A stretch of DNA of 64,000 nt from Pseudomonas_T sp032052615 (GCA_032052615.1 DAMBWF010000002.1:310001-374000); one strand, 5' to 3'. Numbered from the stretch's first letter, positions 1 to 7,253 are shown. The notes: generated by a model from the letters alone, not told the origin. Made by a program: numbers and translations.

Positions 1-463
1 CAGGGGTCGTCCTGCGTTTCGGCGTTGTTCGCACAGAGGCGTTGCACACATTGACTCTTCCAGCCGTCCGTTTCATGACGCATCTGGACGGGCAGGCGGT
101 GTTGGCTGTCGGGGGTGGTACCCAAGGTAATGGAAAGCGTGGCCACATCGCCGTCCTGCTTGGCGGGGGTCGATGCGATATTGCCTGGCCAATCTTCGAG
201 ATAGTCCTGGGCCTTCAGGAAGTAGTCCGATCCCGCGTCATCCTGCGCATGTCTTTCCTGAGCGCCTTGAGCCGTGAGGCCGAGACATAGGGCCGACAGG
301 GTTTTCCTGTCCCTGCCAGGTTCCTGATTGGGCTCCAGCGATTTCAAATACCAACGATAAAACGCCACGCCCTTGTCTCGGGTTCCGCTGGGCCGACGAA
401 GGTCGAACCGGGGCCGAGCAGCAACGCGAGCAGAAGCGCAAAAAAGGGAATTCGCTTAGGCAT
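1..463 (-). pseudogene. Frameshifted DUF3828-like secreted protein (immunity-like), truncated by window edge
   Basis: On the minus strand an ATG at 463 opens a clear signal peptide (MPKRIPFFALLLALLLGPG) that stops after about 40 codons. A second frame then continues to the window edge with residues such as FYRWYLKSLEP, GSDYFLKAQDYLEDWP and TLSITLGTT. Together these read as one exported protein with a single frameshift at about 390-415. The pattern resembles DUF3828 proteins, which are often encoded beside peptidoglycan-amidase effectors as periplasmic immunity proteins. It lies directly downstream of the amidase-like remnant at 482-944, which fits an effector/immunity pair. The 3' end is outside the window. 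Family assignment is from recall of motifs, not a search. Confidence 0.45.
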
Positions 464-481
464 GGGGTCGAACCGTCCTTT

Positions 482-944
482 TCAATTGTTCTGTTTGAGC
501 GATCGGTAGAGGGCGAATTCGGCTTCCTTGCCCTGTACGCGGGGTCGGGTAGAAGCCGTGTAGCTGCTTGAGTCAGCTACCCCGATACGCCCGTTGAACA
601 TCGCCCTATGCCTGTCCTCGTGGCCAGGAATGCCTTGGATAATGACGATGTCGCCCACCACAGGGAAGATCGAGCCGGCCCTTCTGGAGATGCCCGCAGC
701 GAGCGGTCGGCTCCGTGGCGATAAAATGAAATTCGCCCGCATGGCGATACGAACAGAAGGGCGCATCGCCTTGGCAGGGGTGTGATGCCTGCGAATCAAA
801 GATGCGATGGATCTGCTCACGTCTTGCTTCACCAACGTCCCGGTTGTCGAGTTCGACCGAGGGCACAGCACGGGTCCCGCGTGCCCGAAGGTGCTGGGAG
901 TCTACACATCGCGAAGGACGTAATCGTGGGAAAACACAAGGCAT
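482..944 (-). pseudogene. Frameshifted CHAP/papain-like amidase remnant (candidate T6SS-type effector)
   Basis: Two overlapping minus-strand frames join into one protein. The upstream frame reads DNRDVGEARREQIHRIFDS and AGEFHFIATEP; after about 715-735 the other frame continues with GSIFPVVGDIVIIQGIPGHEDRHRAMFNGR and ends EFALYRSLKQNN at 482. The segment hydrophobic-strand, PGHEDxHxAMFNGR and a terminal YRSL resembles the C-terminal half of NlpC/CHAP-type peptidoglycan amidases. No N-terminal catalytic Cys region is convincing, so the gene is both truncated and frameshifted. It sits 5' to the DUF3828-like remnant. Function is inferred and the remnant is presumably inactive. Confidence 0.35.
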
Positions 945-949
945 TAAAA

Positions 950-969
950 AACCGGCCTTTGGGCCGGTT
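950..969 (-). terminator. Rho-independent terminator, minus strand (probable original tRNA-Phe terminator)
   Basis: The hairpin AACCGGCC-TTTG-GGCCGGTT is followed on the minus strand by a T run. It lies 22 bp beyond the att-like core at 991, the position expected for the terminator of the uninterrupted tRNA-Phe gene. A similar hairpin lies at 5455-5476 beside the next att copy. Confidence 0.6.
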
Positions 970-990
970 CTTCGTATTCACCTAGATGGA

Positions 991-1008
991 CAGGGACGGA
1001 ATCGAACC
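991..1008. other. Degenerate att core (leftmost tRNA-Phe 3'-end copy)
   Basis: CAGGGACGGAATCGAACC is identical to part of the T arm and acceptor of tRNA-Phe (18757-18774) and of the copy at 5526-5543. The flanks on both sides have diverged. It marks the probable left end of the tandem island array. Confidence 0.5.
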
Positions 1009-1060
1009 TAAAGAGCAAACTCTTATCTTAAGCGCTTTCGGTTGTTTGCTTTTTTGGCTA

Positions 1061-1082
1061 TGCCTCCAAAAATGCCCCAAAA
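1061..1082. repeat. Candidate integrase arm-type sites, left end of element B
   Basis: TGCCTCCAAA (1061) and TGCCCCAAAA (1073) resemble, in inverted orientation, the TGGGGGCA motifs beside the integrase remnant at the other end of the element (5356-5408). Such arms at both termini are typical of P4-type integrases. Inferred from repeat similarity only. Confidence 0.35.
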
Positions 1083-1135
1083 GAAAAAATCCCTACCTCT
1101 GCCATATTAGAAATATGAGGCTGAAGACTCTTTTT

Positions 1136-1531
1136 CTATAGTTTGTTGTTAGCATCAAGTCTATCCATCTGTCTCTTAATCAGTGATGAAATTACTGCCC
1201 CCATGCCACCACTAAAGAGTACGGATTGGATCTTGCTCAGTTGCTCGCTTGATAGCCATAGACATCTTTCTGGGAGCATATAGTGCAGTGCCCATATCAC
1301 TAAGCTACTCAAAAAAATCAGTGTAAAAACTGCGGCTATCCCGATAACAATCCAGCCATAAAAAACCAGCCATTTTCTATCGTTTCCTTGGCGTATATCA
1401 TCAAGGGATGACCAGTTTTTTTCTTCCTTTAGCGCCGCTGACTGATCAATCCAGCTTCCATTCGGAGGGATATCAGGAGGCGGAACGCCTTCACCATCAC
1501 TAGGCGGTCCGCCTGGAGGCTCCAAGTTCAC
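1136..1531 (-). CDS. Small membrane protein paired with Panacea gene (candidate toxin)
   Basis: 131 aa, unrecognised. Residues 1-45 are Pro/Gly-rich and polar (MNLEPPGGPPSDGEG). A strong hydrophobic segment spans roughly residues 55-87 (WLVFYGWIVIGIAAVFTLIF...VIWALHYML), and a weaker one lies near 108-118 (GGMGAVISSLI). The C-terminus is short and basic-polar (KRQMDRLDANNKL). It overlaps the end of the upstream Panacea gene by 32 bp, so the two are almost certainly co-translated. Panacea (DUF4065) proteins are antitoxins for very diverse toxins, including small membrane-acting ones. The toxin role is therefore inferred from pairing, not from sequence similarity. Confidence 0.6.
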   Translation of the reverse strand: MNLEPPGGPPSDGEGVPPPDIPPNGSWIDQSAALKEEKNWSSLDDIRQGNDRKWLVFYGWIVIGIAAVFTLIFLSSLVIWALHYMLPERCLWLSSEQLSKIQSVLFSGGMGAVISSLIKRQMDRLDANNKL

Positions 1532-1964
1532 GGTAATGGCTCCTGATCAGGTCGTCAGGAATCCCAATTTGGGATACTCCTGGTCTATATACGCTATCCC
1601 AAGGTGTGCCACTTTGGTGGGTCAGGTATGAGAGCTGAATTCCATTGAGATGCCCGTATTTATCGAAAACATCTCTTAAGAAATTCGCGTCATCTGGGGA
1701 CACGAATATCTTATTTTCGTCGCCGACTAGTGACAATGGGATGGGATCCCTCCCGAATCTCTTCGTCGCGTGATACAGATCAGGCATGACAGGGCCGTAC
1801 TGCCACGCCTCAATACGGTTTCTGAAAAGGTCAATATTCCGAAGGCCCAGGCTCCAGCCGTGAGCTATGTAAACCAGCTTCATTAGCTGCATGGGGGTAA
1901 GACTCTGCCCTTTGGCTTTTGCAATTTTTAGGATTGCATCAGCGACAGTGAGCACGTCGTACAT
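1500..1964 (-). CDS. Panacea (DUF4065/SocA-like) domain protein, candidate antitoxin
   Basis: 154 aa. It matches the Panacea/DUF4065 pattern along its length: an N-terminal helix (VLTVADAILKIAKAKGQSLTPMQLMKLVYIAHGWSLGL), the diagnostic IEAWQYGPVMPDLYHATKRFG near residues 51-71, and the late motif LSYLTHQSGTPWDSVY. A strong Shine-Dalgarno (AGGAGG) precedes the ATG at 1964. Panacea proteins neutralise varied toxins by direct binding, and SocA is also a proteolytic adaptor. The 32-bp overlap with the downstream membrane-protein gene supports a bicistronic toxin-antitoxin or defence unit carried as cargo of the tRNA-Phe element. Confidence 0.8.
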   Translation of the reverse strand: MYDVLTVADAILKIAKAKGQSLTPMQLMKLVYIAHGWSLGLRNIDLFRNRIEAWQYGPVMPDLYHATKRFGRDPIPLSLVGDENKIFVSPDDANFLRDVFDKYGHLNGIQLSYLTHQSGTPWDSVYRPGVSQIGIPDDLIRSHYRELGASRRTA

Positions 1965-2072
1965 AAGCCCTCCTTTCAGCCTGAACAGGTCGTTGCAGAA
2001 AAATATTTGGGCTTGTCAGTGCCGAATCAAGCTAAGGATGGAGATCTGGGGCTGCGCTGACGTTGAGTTACG

Positions 2073-2243
2073 TCACGAAACGACACGCATCAATTGCTGG
2101 CGCCTCCACCCTTTCAAACAGCCTGCTGTCGGATGGGGCGCTTGTGCGCCAATTTCATTTCCAGGTCGCCAAACCTGAGTCGCTGAATTTGCAGCGACGG
2201 GCGAACCATAACGCGGAGTTTGGGGGAGAGCAAGCGTCTTCAT
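2073..2243 (-). CDS. Short ORF translationally coupled to the Rha gene
   Basis: 56 aa, starting MKTLALPQTPRYGSPVAANS and containing GNEIGAQAPHPTAG and GWRRQQLMRVVS. It is too short for usual ORF cut-offs. Its ATG overlaps the Rha stop (ATGA), as the Rha start overlaps the AlpA stop, giving a three-gene chain. I recall similar short proteins ending GWRRQQL-x-RVV next to AlpA-type regulators of P4-like elements, but no function is known. Support is the coupling and the recurring motif; it could also be a decayed 5' end of a longer ash/icd-like gene. Confidence 0.45.
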   Translation of the reverse strand: MKTLALPQTPRYGSPVAANSATQVWRPGNEIGAQAPHPTAGCLKGWRRQQLMRVVS

Positions 2244-2698
2244 AAGCCCTCCAGTTCAATCGGCAGCCTCAGTTGCTCGCGTAGGTTGGCGACGTGTTGG
2301 TAAGCGCCGGGCTTGTCATAACGCCAGTTAGCCAGCCCGCGGCCGCACTTGCTGGCTTCCTCTTTGCGAGCTGCCAGCACTTGGAAGGCAGCGCCATAAC
2401 GCGCTTCGCGGAAGGCCATCACCAGGTTGACCTTCAAGGCCCGAACCTTCTTAGTGTTGCGACTGTAGGTCAGCAGCAAATAGGCCTGATCCTCATTGAG
2501 CAACGCGAACTGCTCGGGCTGGCAACGGCCGATGATTTCTCCGATTTCAAATCGGAGTATTCCGAGCTCTTCAAAATCTGATTTGTAGCTGCGGATCTGT
2601 TTCATCAAGCTTTCGTGCTGGTTGCCCAGTTGCTTGGCGATCACGCGGCTATCCACCCGCTGTTCGCCCTGGTGCAGGATGAGTTCGATAGCGCTCAC
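2240..2698 (-). CDS. Rha family phage regulatory protein
   Basis: 152 aa. The N-terminal part (VDSRVIAKQLGNQHESLMKQIRSYKSDFEELG) and central part (EQFALLNEDQAYLLLTYSRNTKKVRALKVNLVMAFREAR) are characteristic of the Rha/pRha domain found in lambdoid phages and satellite elements. Family members are DNA-binding regulators that interfere with phage growth in the absence of IHF. It lies downstream of, and overlaps by 4 bp, the AlpA-like gene, so both are read from one transcript. The C-terminal 40 residues are basic and unassigned. Confidence 0.8.
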   Translation of the reverse strand: MSAIELILHQGEQRVDSRVIAKQLGNQHESLMKQIRSYKSDFEELGILRFEIGEIIGRCQPEQFALLNEDQAYLLLTYSRNTKKVRALKVNLVMAFREARYGAAFQVLAARKEEASKCGRGLANWRYDKPGAYQHVANLREQLRLPIELEGL

Positions 2699-2922
2699 GC
2701 GGCCACCTCGCGCTCAGCGATCAATGCGGCGCACCAAGCGTCTACCTCGTCCATGAGCCACACGGCAGACTTTGGGCCGAGCATCACTTGCTTCGGAAAG
2801 CGGCCATCAGCAATGCGTCGATATATCTCGGAGCTAGAGAGGGTTGTCAGCGCTTTGACCTCGCTCAATTTGATGAACTTGCGCTGTAAGACCGTTGGAG
2901 TTGCTTGGGATGACTTGGCCAT
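2695..2922 (-). CDS. AlpA family transcriptional regulator
   Basis: 75 aa. Contains the MerR-like winged-helix signature of AlpA/excisionase proteins: KFIKLSEVKALTTLSSSEIYRRIADGRFPKQVMLGPKSAVWLMDEVDAW. In P4-like elements AlpA activates the integrase or acts as the recombination directionality factor. It heads the AlpA-Rha-small ORF chain and has GGAGG upstream of its ATG. Its usual partner, the element integrase at 4135-5356, is destroyed. Confidence 0.85.
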   Translation of the reverse strand: MAKSSQATPTVLQRKFIKLSEVKALTTLSSSEIYRRIADGRFPKQVMLGPKSAVWLMDEVDAWCAALIAEREVAA

Positions 2923-3077
2923 GTTTTCGCCTCCTTGGGTGGCGCTGTGAACATGGGCAAAGCTTCGGTGGCCAGAGAGTGCTGGAACAGGTGACAGGCT
3001 TCAGTAGAGGGGTAACAGGTTAGCACCTGTGCTGTGGATAACTTTTTGAAAGAGTGGCAGGGCGTGGCTGTAACCTG

Positions 3078-4055
3078 TCACCCTTTTTTTGCGTTTTTCT
3101 TGGCCACTGCGCCGCCTTTCTTGCGGGCTGGCCAAGCCAGCACCCATTGCAGATGCTTGGCTACGATGTTTTTTGGCTCTCCGAAACGCGCCAACCACCA
3201 ACGCCGTGCCAGCTCACCTACGCCTATGCCAGTAACGTCCGTAGGGTCCATCTGGCCGTTATCGGTCAAGTCGCACCAGGCCGTCACCGCTCGCCTGCCC
3301 TCTACCGGTGATAATGGGTTTTCTTCGTTCATGAAGGCGATAACTCCTGCCAGCTCGTGCAGCCTCTCTTCGGCTATCACGCGGCTGCGGCGCTCCTCCT
3401 GCGCTTCTCGGCGATACTGCTCGGCGCTATTGTCGGCCTCATGCTTTGCCCATTGCGTCTGGCTATTCTCTGCCTGTAGGCGCGCAATCAAGTGCCTAAG
3501 GCTGGCGTTTTCTTGCTGGGCCGCGTTGAGCTCTCTGGCTGCCTGTTGTTCGGCTGCTTGCCGGTGCTGCTCTTGCAACAATGCAAGGCATTGCGGATCG
3601 CTGCCAGAAACTGGTCGCTGATTCTGGCCCGCAGGTTGCGCACCGCCGGTGGCAAATGACTCCGGCGCTATTTGCTGCAGGCCGGCAGCAACTCTTGCGC
3701 GGGCGGCCGCCTCGATCTCCAGGCGGCCTATCCACTGCTTGCTCAACAGAACTGCACCGGCCTGGACGACTCCGCTGGTTGTCTTAATCGTCTCCGCTGA
3801 TATGCCAACAGTGCACTGATCGAAGTAGTCGGCCATGGCGTCAAGCGTGATGCCACCAGCGCCGGCGGATGGATCAAAAAGGGTCACATTGGCAGCGGCC
3901 TCTCCCAAGACCTGGGAGCCTGGCCCGATCGTGCGCAGCACACCAGCGAGTTCGTATGCTAACAATCGCGGGTTAAGCGGGTGCTCGGCAGACCATGACT
4001 CAATAACTTGAGTCAGTCGAATGCGGCCAAATGGCTGAGGGGGCTGGATTGGCAA
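3078..4055 (-). CDS. Hypothetical coiled-coil protein of P4-like element
   Basis: 325 aa from a TTG start preceded by AGGA; no in-frame ATG lies closer. Residues 1-110 are globular. Residues about 155-245 are rich in Gln, Glu, Ala and Arg with heptad character (QEQHRQAAEQQAARELNAAQQENASLRHLIARLQAEN), predicting a long coiled coil. A C-terminal domain (LSPVEGRRAVTAWCDLTDNG...WWLARFGEP) is followed by a lysine-rich tail ending KKGGAVAKKNAKKG, suggesting nucleic-acid contact. I do not recognise a named family. It sits between the AlpA operon and the integrase remnant, where P4-like elements often carry replication or regulatory genes. Confidence 0.65.
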   Translation of the reverse strand: MPIQPPQPFGRIRLTQVIESWSAEHPLNPRLLAYELAGVLRTIGPGSQVLGEAAANVTLFDPSAGAGGITLDAMADYFDQCTVGISAETIKTTSGVVQAGAVLLSKQWIGRLEIEAAARARVAAGLQQIAPESFATGGAQPAGQNQRPVSGSDPQCLALLQEQHRQAAEQQAARELNAAQQENASLRHLIARLQAENSQTQWAKHEADNSAEQYRREAQEERRSRVIAEERLHELAGVIAFMNEENPLSPVEGRRAVTAWCDLTDNGQMDPTDVTGIGVGELARRWWLARFGEPKNIVAKHLQWVLAWPARKKGGAVAKKNAKKG

Positions 4056-4134
4056 TGCTGCCTGTCCTGTGTGTGCATACAGTGACGGCCATGGTAGCAG
4101 TGCTTCCGATGCATTTGTGAAGCATTGGGACAGA

Positions 4135-5356
4135 TCACGCCCTCTTAATGTTCACCACATTGGCGCCAGCGTATAGCACATCCACCGAGTCAGCCCAGGC
4201 CTGCATCATTTCCCGACGCTGCTCGAGGTAGGTGGCGTGGTTGTATGTGTCGCGGATCTCGTCCTGATCACCGTGGGCCAGTTGGCGCTCGATTCAGTCG
4301 CGGTTATAGCCCCGGCCGTTCAGCTCGGTGCTGGGCAAGTGGCGGAAGCCGTGGCCGGTCTGGCGGTCTTCGTAGCTGATCAGCCATAGCGCCTTGTTGA
4401 TGGTGTTATCGCTCATTGGGCGCTCGATGTTCTGCTGGCCAGGGAAGAGCAGGGTATAGCGGCCAGTGAACTCCTTCAGCTGGCGCATGATGGCCACGGC
4501 CTGGCGGGGCAGGGCAGGGCAACCATTGCGGCCGGCGTGCCTTCATCCGTTCCTTGGGATGGTCCAGGTCGCTTTCTCCAAGTCGAACTCGGATCGGGGC
4601 GCGGCGCGTAGCTCGCCTGGCCTCACTGCAGTGAGGATCAGTAGGCGGATTGCCTAGCGGGTGAGGTTGCTCAGCCGGCCTGAGTCCAGCTTTTCAGCAG
4701 CTCGGGCAACTCCGCCAGAGGGACATGCGGGTGATGGCGGCGAGCCTTGGACGGCGCAGCTACCACGTCCAGGTCGGTGGCGGGATTGTGCTCTACCGAT
4801 CCCTGGGCCAGTCCGAAGCGGAATATCTGGTGCAGCCATTGGCGGCTCTTGGCGGCGGCGTTAAGCGTGCCCCGGGCTTCCACCTTGCGCACCAGCTCCA
4901 CCAGGTCGGGGCCGGGTGATGGTCTTCACTGGCCGGCTGCCGATGACCGGGATCATATCGTTGTCCAGATACAGCTTGGTCTTGTAGCGGGTGGCCTCTG
5001 CCCAGCGTGGTGCGTTGTAGGCACACCACTCGTTTGCCAGCACCTCGAATGTCAGTCCTTCGGCTCTCTGAGCCTCTTTGGTAGCTTTCTTGTGCTCGCC
5101 GGGGTCTTTCCCGTCGGAAAGCAGCTGCCGTGCGCTATCGCGCAACTGGCGACCTTTTGAAGTGTGACGGTAGGGTATGTGCCGAAGGAGAGGCGTTTTC
5201 CTTTGCCTCTGTGGCGATATTCATACGCCATAGCTTGGAGCCGTTGGTCATCACCTTAAGATAGAGACCTTGCCCGTCTGCAAGCTTGTAGGGCTTCTCT
5301 TTTGGCTTGGCGGATTTAAGCGCCGAATCGCTCAGGGGCGGGACTTTCAGGGCCAT
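4135..5356 (-). pseudogene. Decayed P4-type tyrosine integrase
   Basis: Fragments in several minus-strand frames assemble into one P4-family integrase. The N-terminus is MALKVPPLSDSALKSAKPKEKPYKLADGQGLYL. Then come WRDSARQLLSDGKDPGEHKK, LTFEVLANEWCAYNAPRW, VELVRKVEARGTLNAAAKSRQWLHQIFRFGLA, RLLILTAVRPGELR (Arg of the catalytic set), GFRHLPSTELNGRGYNRD (H-x-x-R) and ERQLAHGDQDEIRDTYNHATYL (His and Tyr). At least three frameshifts (near 5190, 4905 and 4680) and in-frame stops (after NLTR, and a Trp-to-stop after GYNRD) are visible. Its 5' end lies 163 bp from the att copy at 5519, the normal position for a tRNA-targeting integrase, so element B is old and immobile by itself. Confidence 0.85.
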
Positions 5357-5408
5357 GGGGGCACGGTTTTGGGGGCATGCTAGGTGAACGAACCGGTCAT
5401 GCCCCCCA
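5356..5408. repeat. Candidate integrase arm-type sites, right end of element B
   Basis: TGGGGGCA occurs at 5356-5363 and 5370-5377, with an inverted TGCCCCCCA at 5400-5408, between the integrase remnant and the att copy. Matching inverted motifs lie at the far end of the element (1061-1082). Confidence 0.45.
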
Positions 5409-5454
5409 ACAGATTGGGCTTGTAAGGGAAGGGTGGAGAATCACAGGCAACAAA

Positions 5455-5476
5455 AAACCGGCTCAAGGGCCGGTTT
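5455..5476 (-). terminator. Rho-independent terminator near att site
   Basis: AAACCGGC-TCAAGG-GCCGGTTT with a T run on the minus strand. It would end a tRNA-Phe transcript rebuilt by the 46-bp att copy, so element B appears to have brought its own tRNA terminator. Confidence 0.6.
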
Positions 5477-5518
5477 CTTAGGGCTTTCGGAGGGCTTGGC
5501 ACCACTCGAAAATAATGA

Positions 5519-5564
5519 TGGTGCCCAGGGACGGAATCGAACCGCCGACACGGGGATTTTCAAT
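5519..5564. repeat. att direct repeat of tRNA-Phe 3' half (junction of elements B and C)
   Basis: 46 bp identical to 18750-18795, covering the CCA end, acceptor 3' strand, T arm, variable region and anticodon-stem 3' strand of tRNA-Phe. Identity ends abruptly at 5564. It is the left attachment site of element C and the former right site of element B. Confidence 0.9.
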
Positions 5565-5732
5565 TCGCCGGTGTCGCTATTCCACTAGGTACCACTAAGG
5601 CTCCAATGCGTCACGGTACATTACGCTAAATCACTATAAAATCAACGCGTTAGGTCTCAATACGTCACTGCTGGGAAAATTCGCGCTGCACCGCTAGTGT
5701 ACCGGAAATCGCCTCATAGGAGCAGATTAGGA

Positions 5733-6101
5733 ATGGCAAGGAACCACCTTCATTTAGTCGCTCAGTCCACGAAGAAGGAGATTGAGCTTTCGCCCCGTTT
5801 CCGTGGGTTTCATAAAGGCTTCAGCTTGCCTGGTGTGGAATTTGGGGTAGATGCGCGCTGGGCCGGAGCTTGCGCTGTGGGCTTCCTTATGGACGGAACC
5901 CGGCACCTTGATATTCTGCCTTCTGTTTCTGAAGCTCAGTTGGTCGCAGGTCTACTGGGCGCGCCGATTGTGGGGGCGGGTGATATCAGGATTCTGGCAT
6001 CGGAGAGGGTAGAAGGAAGCTACAACTCGGCGGTCGAGTGGGGGCGCGTCAGGCTCGACGAGAAGGTGCTACGAGATGTGTTGAGCTGGTGGGGGCTGTA
6101 A
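5733..6101 (+). CDS. Hypothetical protein at left end of element C
   Basis: 122 aa from the ATG at 5733, chosen because AGGAG ends 10 bp upstream; a longer reading from 5697 has no such site. The start is MARNHLHLVAQSTKKEIELS, followed by a compact mixed region (GFSLPGVEFGVDARWAGACAVGFLMDGTRHLDILPSVSEAQLVAGLLG). There is no signal peptide or membrane segment and I recognise no family. It is the first gene inside the att repeat of element C and is read toward the origin-like region. Confidence 0.5.
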   Translation: MARNHLHLVAQSTKKEIELSPRFRGFHKGFSLPGVEFGVDARWAGACAVGFLMDGTRHLDILPSVSEAQLVAGLLGAPIVGAGDIRILASERVEGSYNSAVEWGRVRLDEKVLRDVLSWWGL

Positions 6102-6154
6102 AATGAAAAGGGTGATGCCCCCACCTGGTTGGGGTGAGGGCGTTAACGCAGTAT

Positions 6155-6376
6155 TCAAGTTACGGAAATCATATTTTGCAAGAATCGCTTAAAGGCGCGC
6201 TCAGCACTTTTATGATTGGCAATTTCTGCATATGCGCTAATAACTTTCTCGCAAGCCGGGGCAAGAAGATCTCGCAATGCTTTTAACTCGGCTTCAGCAC
6301 GAGGGTTCTCCAATCGCGGATTGGCTGTTACCAGTGCGTCGTTCAGAACAAGATCGGGTATGATTTGCTTAGCCAT
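6155..6376 (-). CDS. Small helical hypothetical protein
   Basis: 73 aa, MAKQIIPDLVLNDALVTANP..., rich in Ala/Glu/Lys and probably all-helical (RAEAELKALRDLLAPACEKVISAYAEI). A strong GGAGGAGGG ribosome-binding site precedes the ATG. It is transcribed away from the iteron array, with a GC-rich hairpin and an inverted repeat in its upstream region. Its place beside the origin suggests a maintenance or copy-control role, but that is positional inference only; the family is unknown. Confidence 0.5.
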   Translation of the reverse strand: MAKQIIPDLVLNDALVTANPRLENPRAEAELKALRDLLAPACEKVISAYAEIANHKSAERAFKRFLQNMISVT

Positions 6377-6405
6377 GTGGGACCCTCCTCCGGTCTCAGG
6401 TGGTA

Positions 6406-6439
6406 GGTGCTGGTCGGGGTTGCCGCCCCGGCTAGCACC
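6406..6439. other. GC-rich hairpin in leader of the small helical gene
   Basis: Outer arms GGTGCT/AGCACC enclose an inner stem CGGGG/CCCCG. It lies 30 bp upstream of the ATG at 6376 in the untranslated region, so it could act as attenuator or transcript-end structure. There is no T run. Confidence 0.35.
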
Positions 6440-6481
6440 GATCTTCTTACTCTACTTCCAAGCTTTAATTCCGTCCAGTCT

Positions 6482-6528
6482 GTTTGTCTGTTTGTTTTTT
6501 ATTATTTAAAAATAACAAACATACAAAC
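6482..6528. repeat. AT-rich inverted repeat (operator or cruciform)
   Basis: Arms GTTTGTCTGTTTGTT (6482-6496) and AACAAACATACAAAC (6514-6528) match at 14 of 15 positions around a 17-bp AT-rich spacer. It sits just upstream of the iterons and may bind a regulator or initiator. Confidence 0.55.
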
Positions 6529-6584
6529 AAGGGGCGGCCTCGCGCGTCCTAAGTCTTTGTTATTTAAGGGTTATCGATTTCTAT

Positions 6585-6754
6585 GGTGAACGTTTATGGG
6601 GCAAAGGTGAAAGGATATGGGGCGAAAGGTGAATGCTTATGGGGGGAGGGTGAAAGCTTATGGGGAGCCATGGTGAAAGGATATGGGGCAAAAGGTGAAT
6701 GCTTATGGGGTGTCGGGTGAATGTTTATGGGGCGTAAGGTGAAAGCTTATGGGG
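6585..6754. repeat. Eight direct iterons, probable replication origin
   Basis: Eight copies of a 17-bp unit, consensus GGTGAANGNTTATGGGG (two copies have GGATATGGGG), start at 6585, 6606, 6628, 6649, 6672, 6694, 6716 and 6738. The 21-23 bp period is two helical turns, so all copies face the same side of the helix. An AT-rich stretch (6755-6800) follows. This is the architecture of an iteron-regulated plasmid origin. No full-length Rep gene is found nearby, so the initiator may be lost, encoded elsewhere, or be the small HTH protein at 7002. Confidence 0.75.
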
Positions 6755-6802
6755 TATTGTAGTTTTTTATTGATTTTGTGAAGTTAATAAAAATAAATTC
6801 TA

Positions 6803-6906
6803 TTCGGGGTTTGCGATGTATTTTATTGAGCTAACCCCGAGCGATTTCGGTGTAACGAAATTTTCCTCGGGGTTTAATAGGTCTTTTCTCATGGGAAACC
6901 CCGAAT
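6803..6906. repeat. Alternating CGGGGTTT boxes and small hairpin
   Basis: TTCGGGGTTT (6803), the inverse AACCCCGA (6833), CTCGGGGTTT (6866) and the inverse AAACCCCGAA (6896) form two head-to-head pairs, with ATTTCG...CGAAAT between the middle two. They lie between the AT-rich region and the next gene and look like protein-binding or strand-opening sites of the same origin. Confidence 0.5.
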
Positions 6907-7001
6907 GGGATAAAAGCCACTTAATTTTGTGCTTGTTGACGTACTGCTTGGCTATCGAGAGCATTTGAGCACCTGTCGAGATATTACAAAGGTTGCTCCA
7001 A

Positions 7002-7253
7002 ATGAACGCGGTTACGATGACTCAGCAGAGCCAGAAAGCAAAATTTGAACAGGATTTTTTGAATCGATTTGGCCCGTTAGTTTCCCAAAGCCAGCTTGCT
7101 GATCTATTGGGAATGACTGCTAGAGGGTTGAGCACATTTCTATGGCGCAAAACTGAACTAGCTAAGGGGATTCGTGAGTGTCGAGTTAAAGTTGGTCGGA
7201 GAGTGCTTTATCGCACTGTAGAAATTGCGGGGCTACTCGCATGCCAACAGTAA
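7002..7253 (+). CDS. Small predicted helix-turn-helix protein next to the iterons
   Basis: 83 aa from the ATG at 7002 (AAAGG 9 bp upstream); a TTG at 6993 is an alternative. The segment FEQDFLNRFGPLVSQSQLADLLGMTARGLSTFLWRK reads as a helix-turn-helix, followed by CRVKVGRRVLYRTVEIAGLL, which resembles the wing of AlpA/MerR-like small regulators. It overlaps the next gene by 13 bp. Being first after the origin-like repeats, it could regulate the transfer genes or bind the origin; neither is shown. Confidence 0.55.
   Translation: MNAVTMTQQSQKAKFEQDFLNRFGPLVSQSQLADLLGMTARGLSTFLWRKTELAKGIRECRVKVGRRVLYRTVEIAGLLACQQ

Noticed and set aside
985..1060. Possible complete second tRNA gene around the 18-bp core
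   Set aside because: Beyond the 18 bp no acceptor, D-arm or anticodon stem can be drawn, so it is only an att remnant.
6585..6754. Direct repeats that could be read as a small CRISPR array
   Set aside because: Repeats are 17 bp with spacers of only 4-6 bp, and no cas genes are present. Phased iterons fit better.
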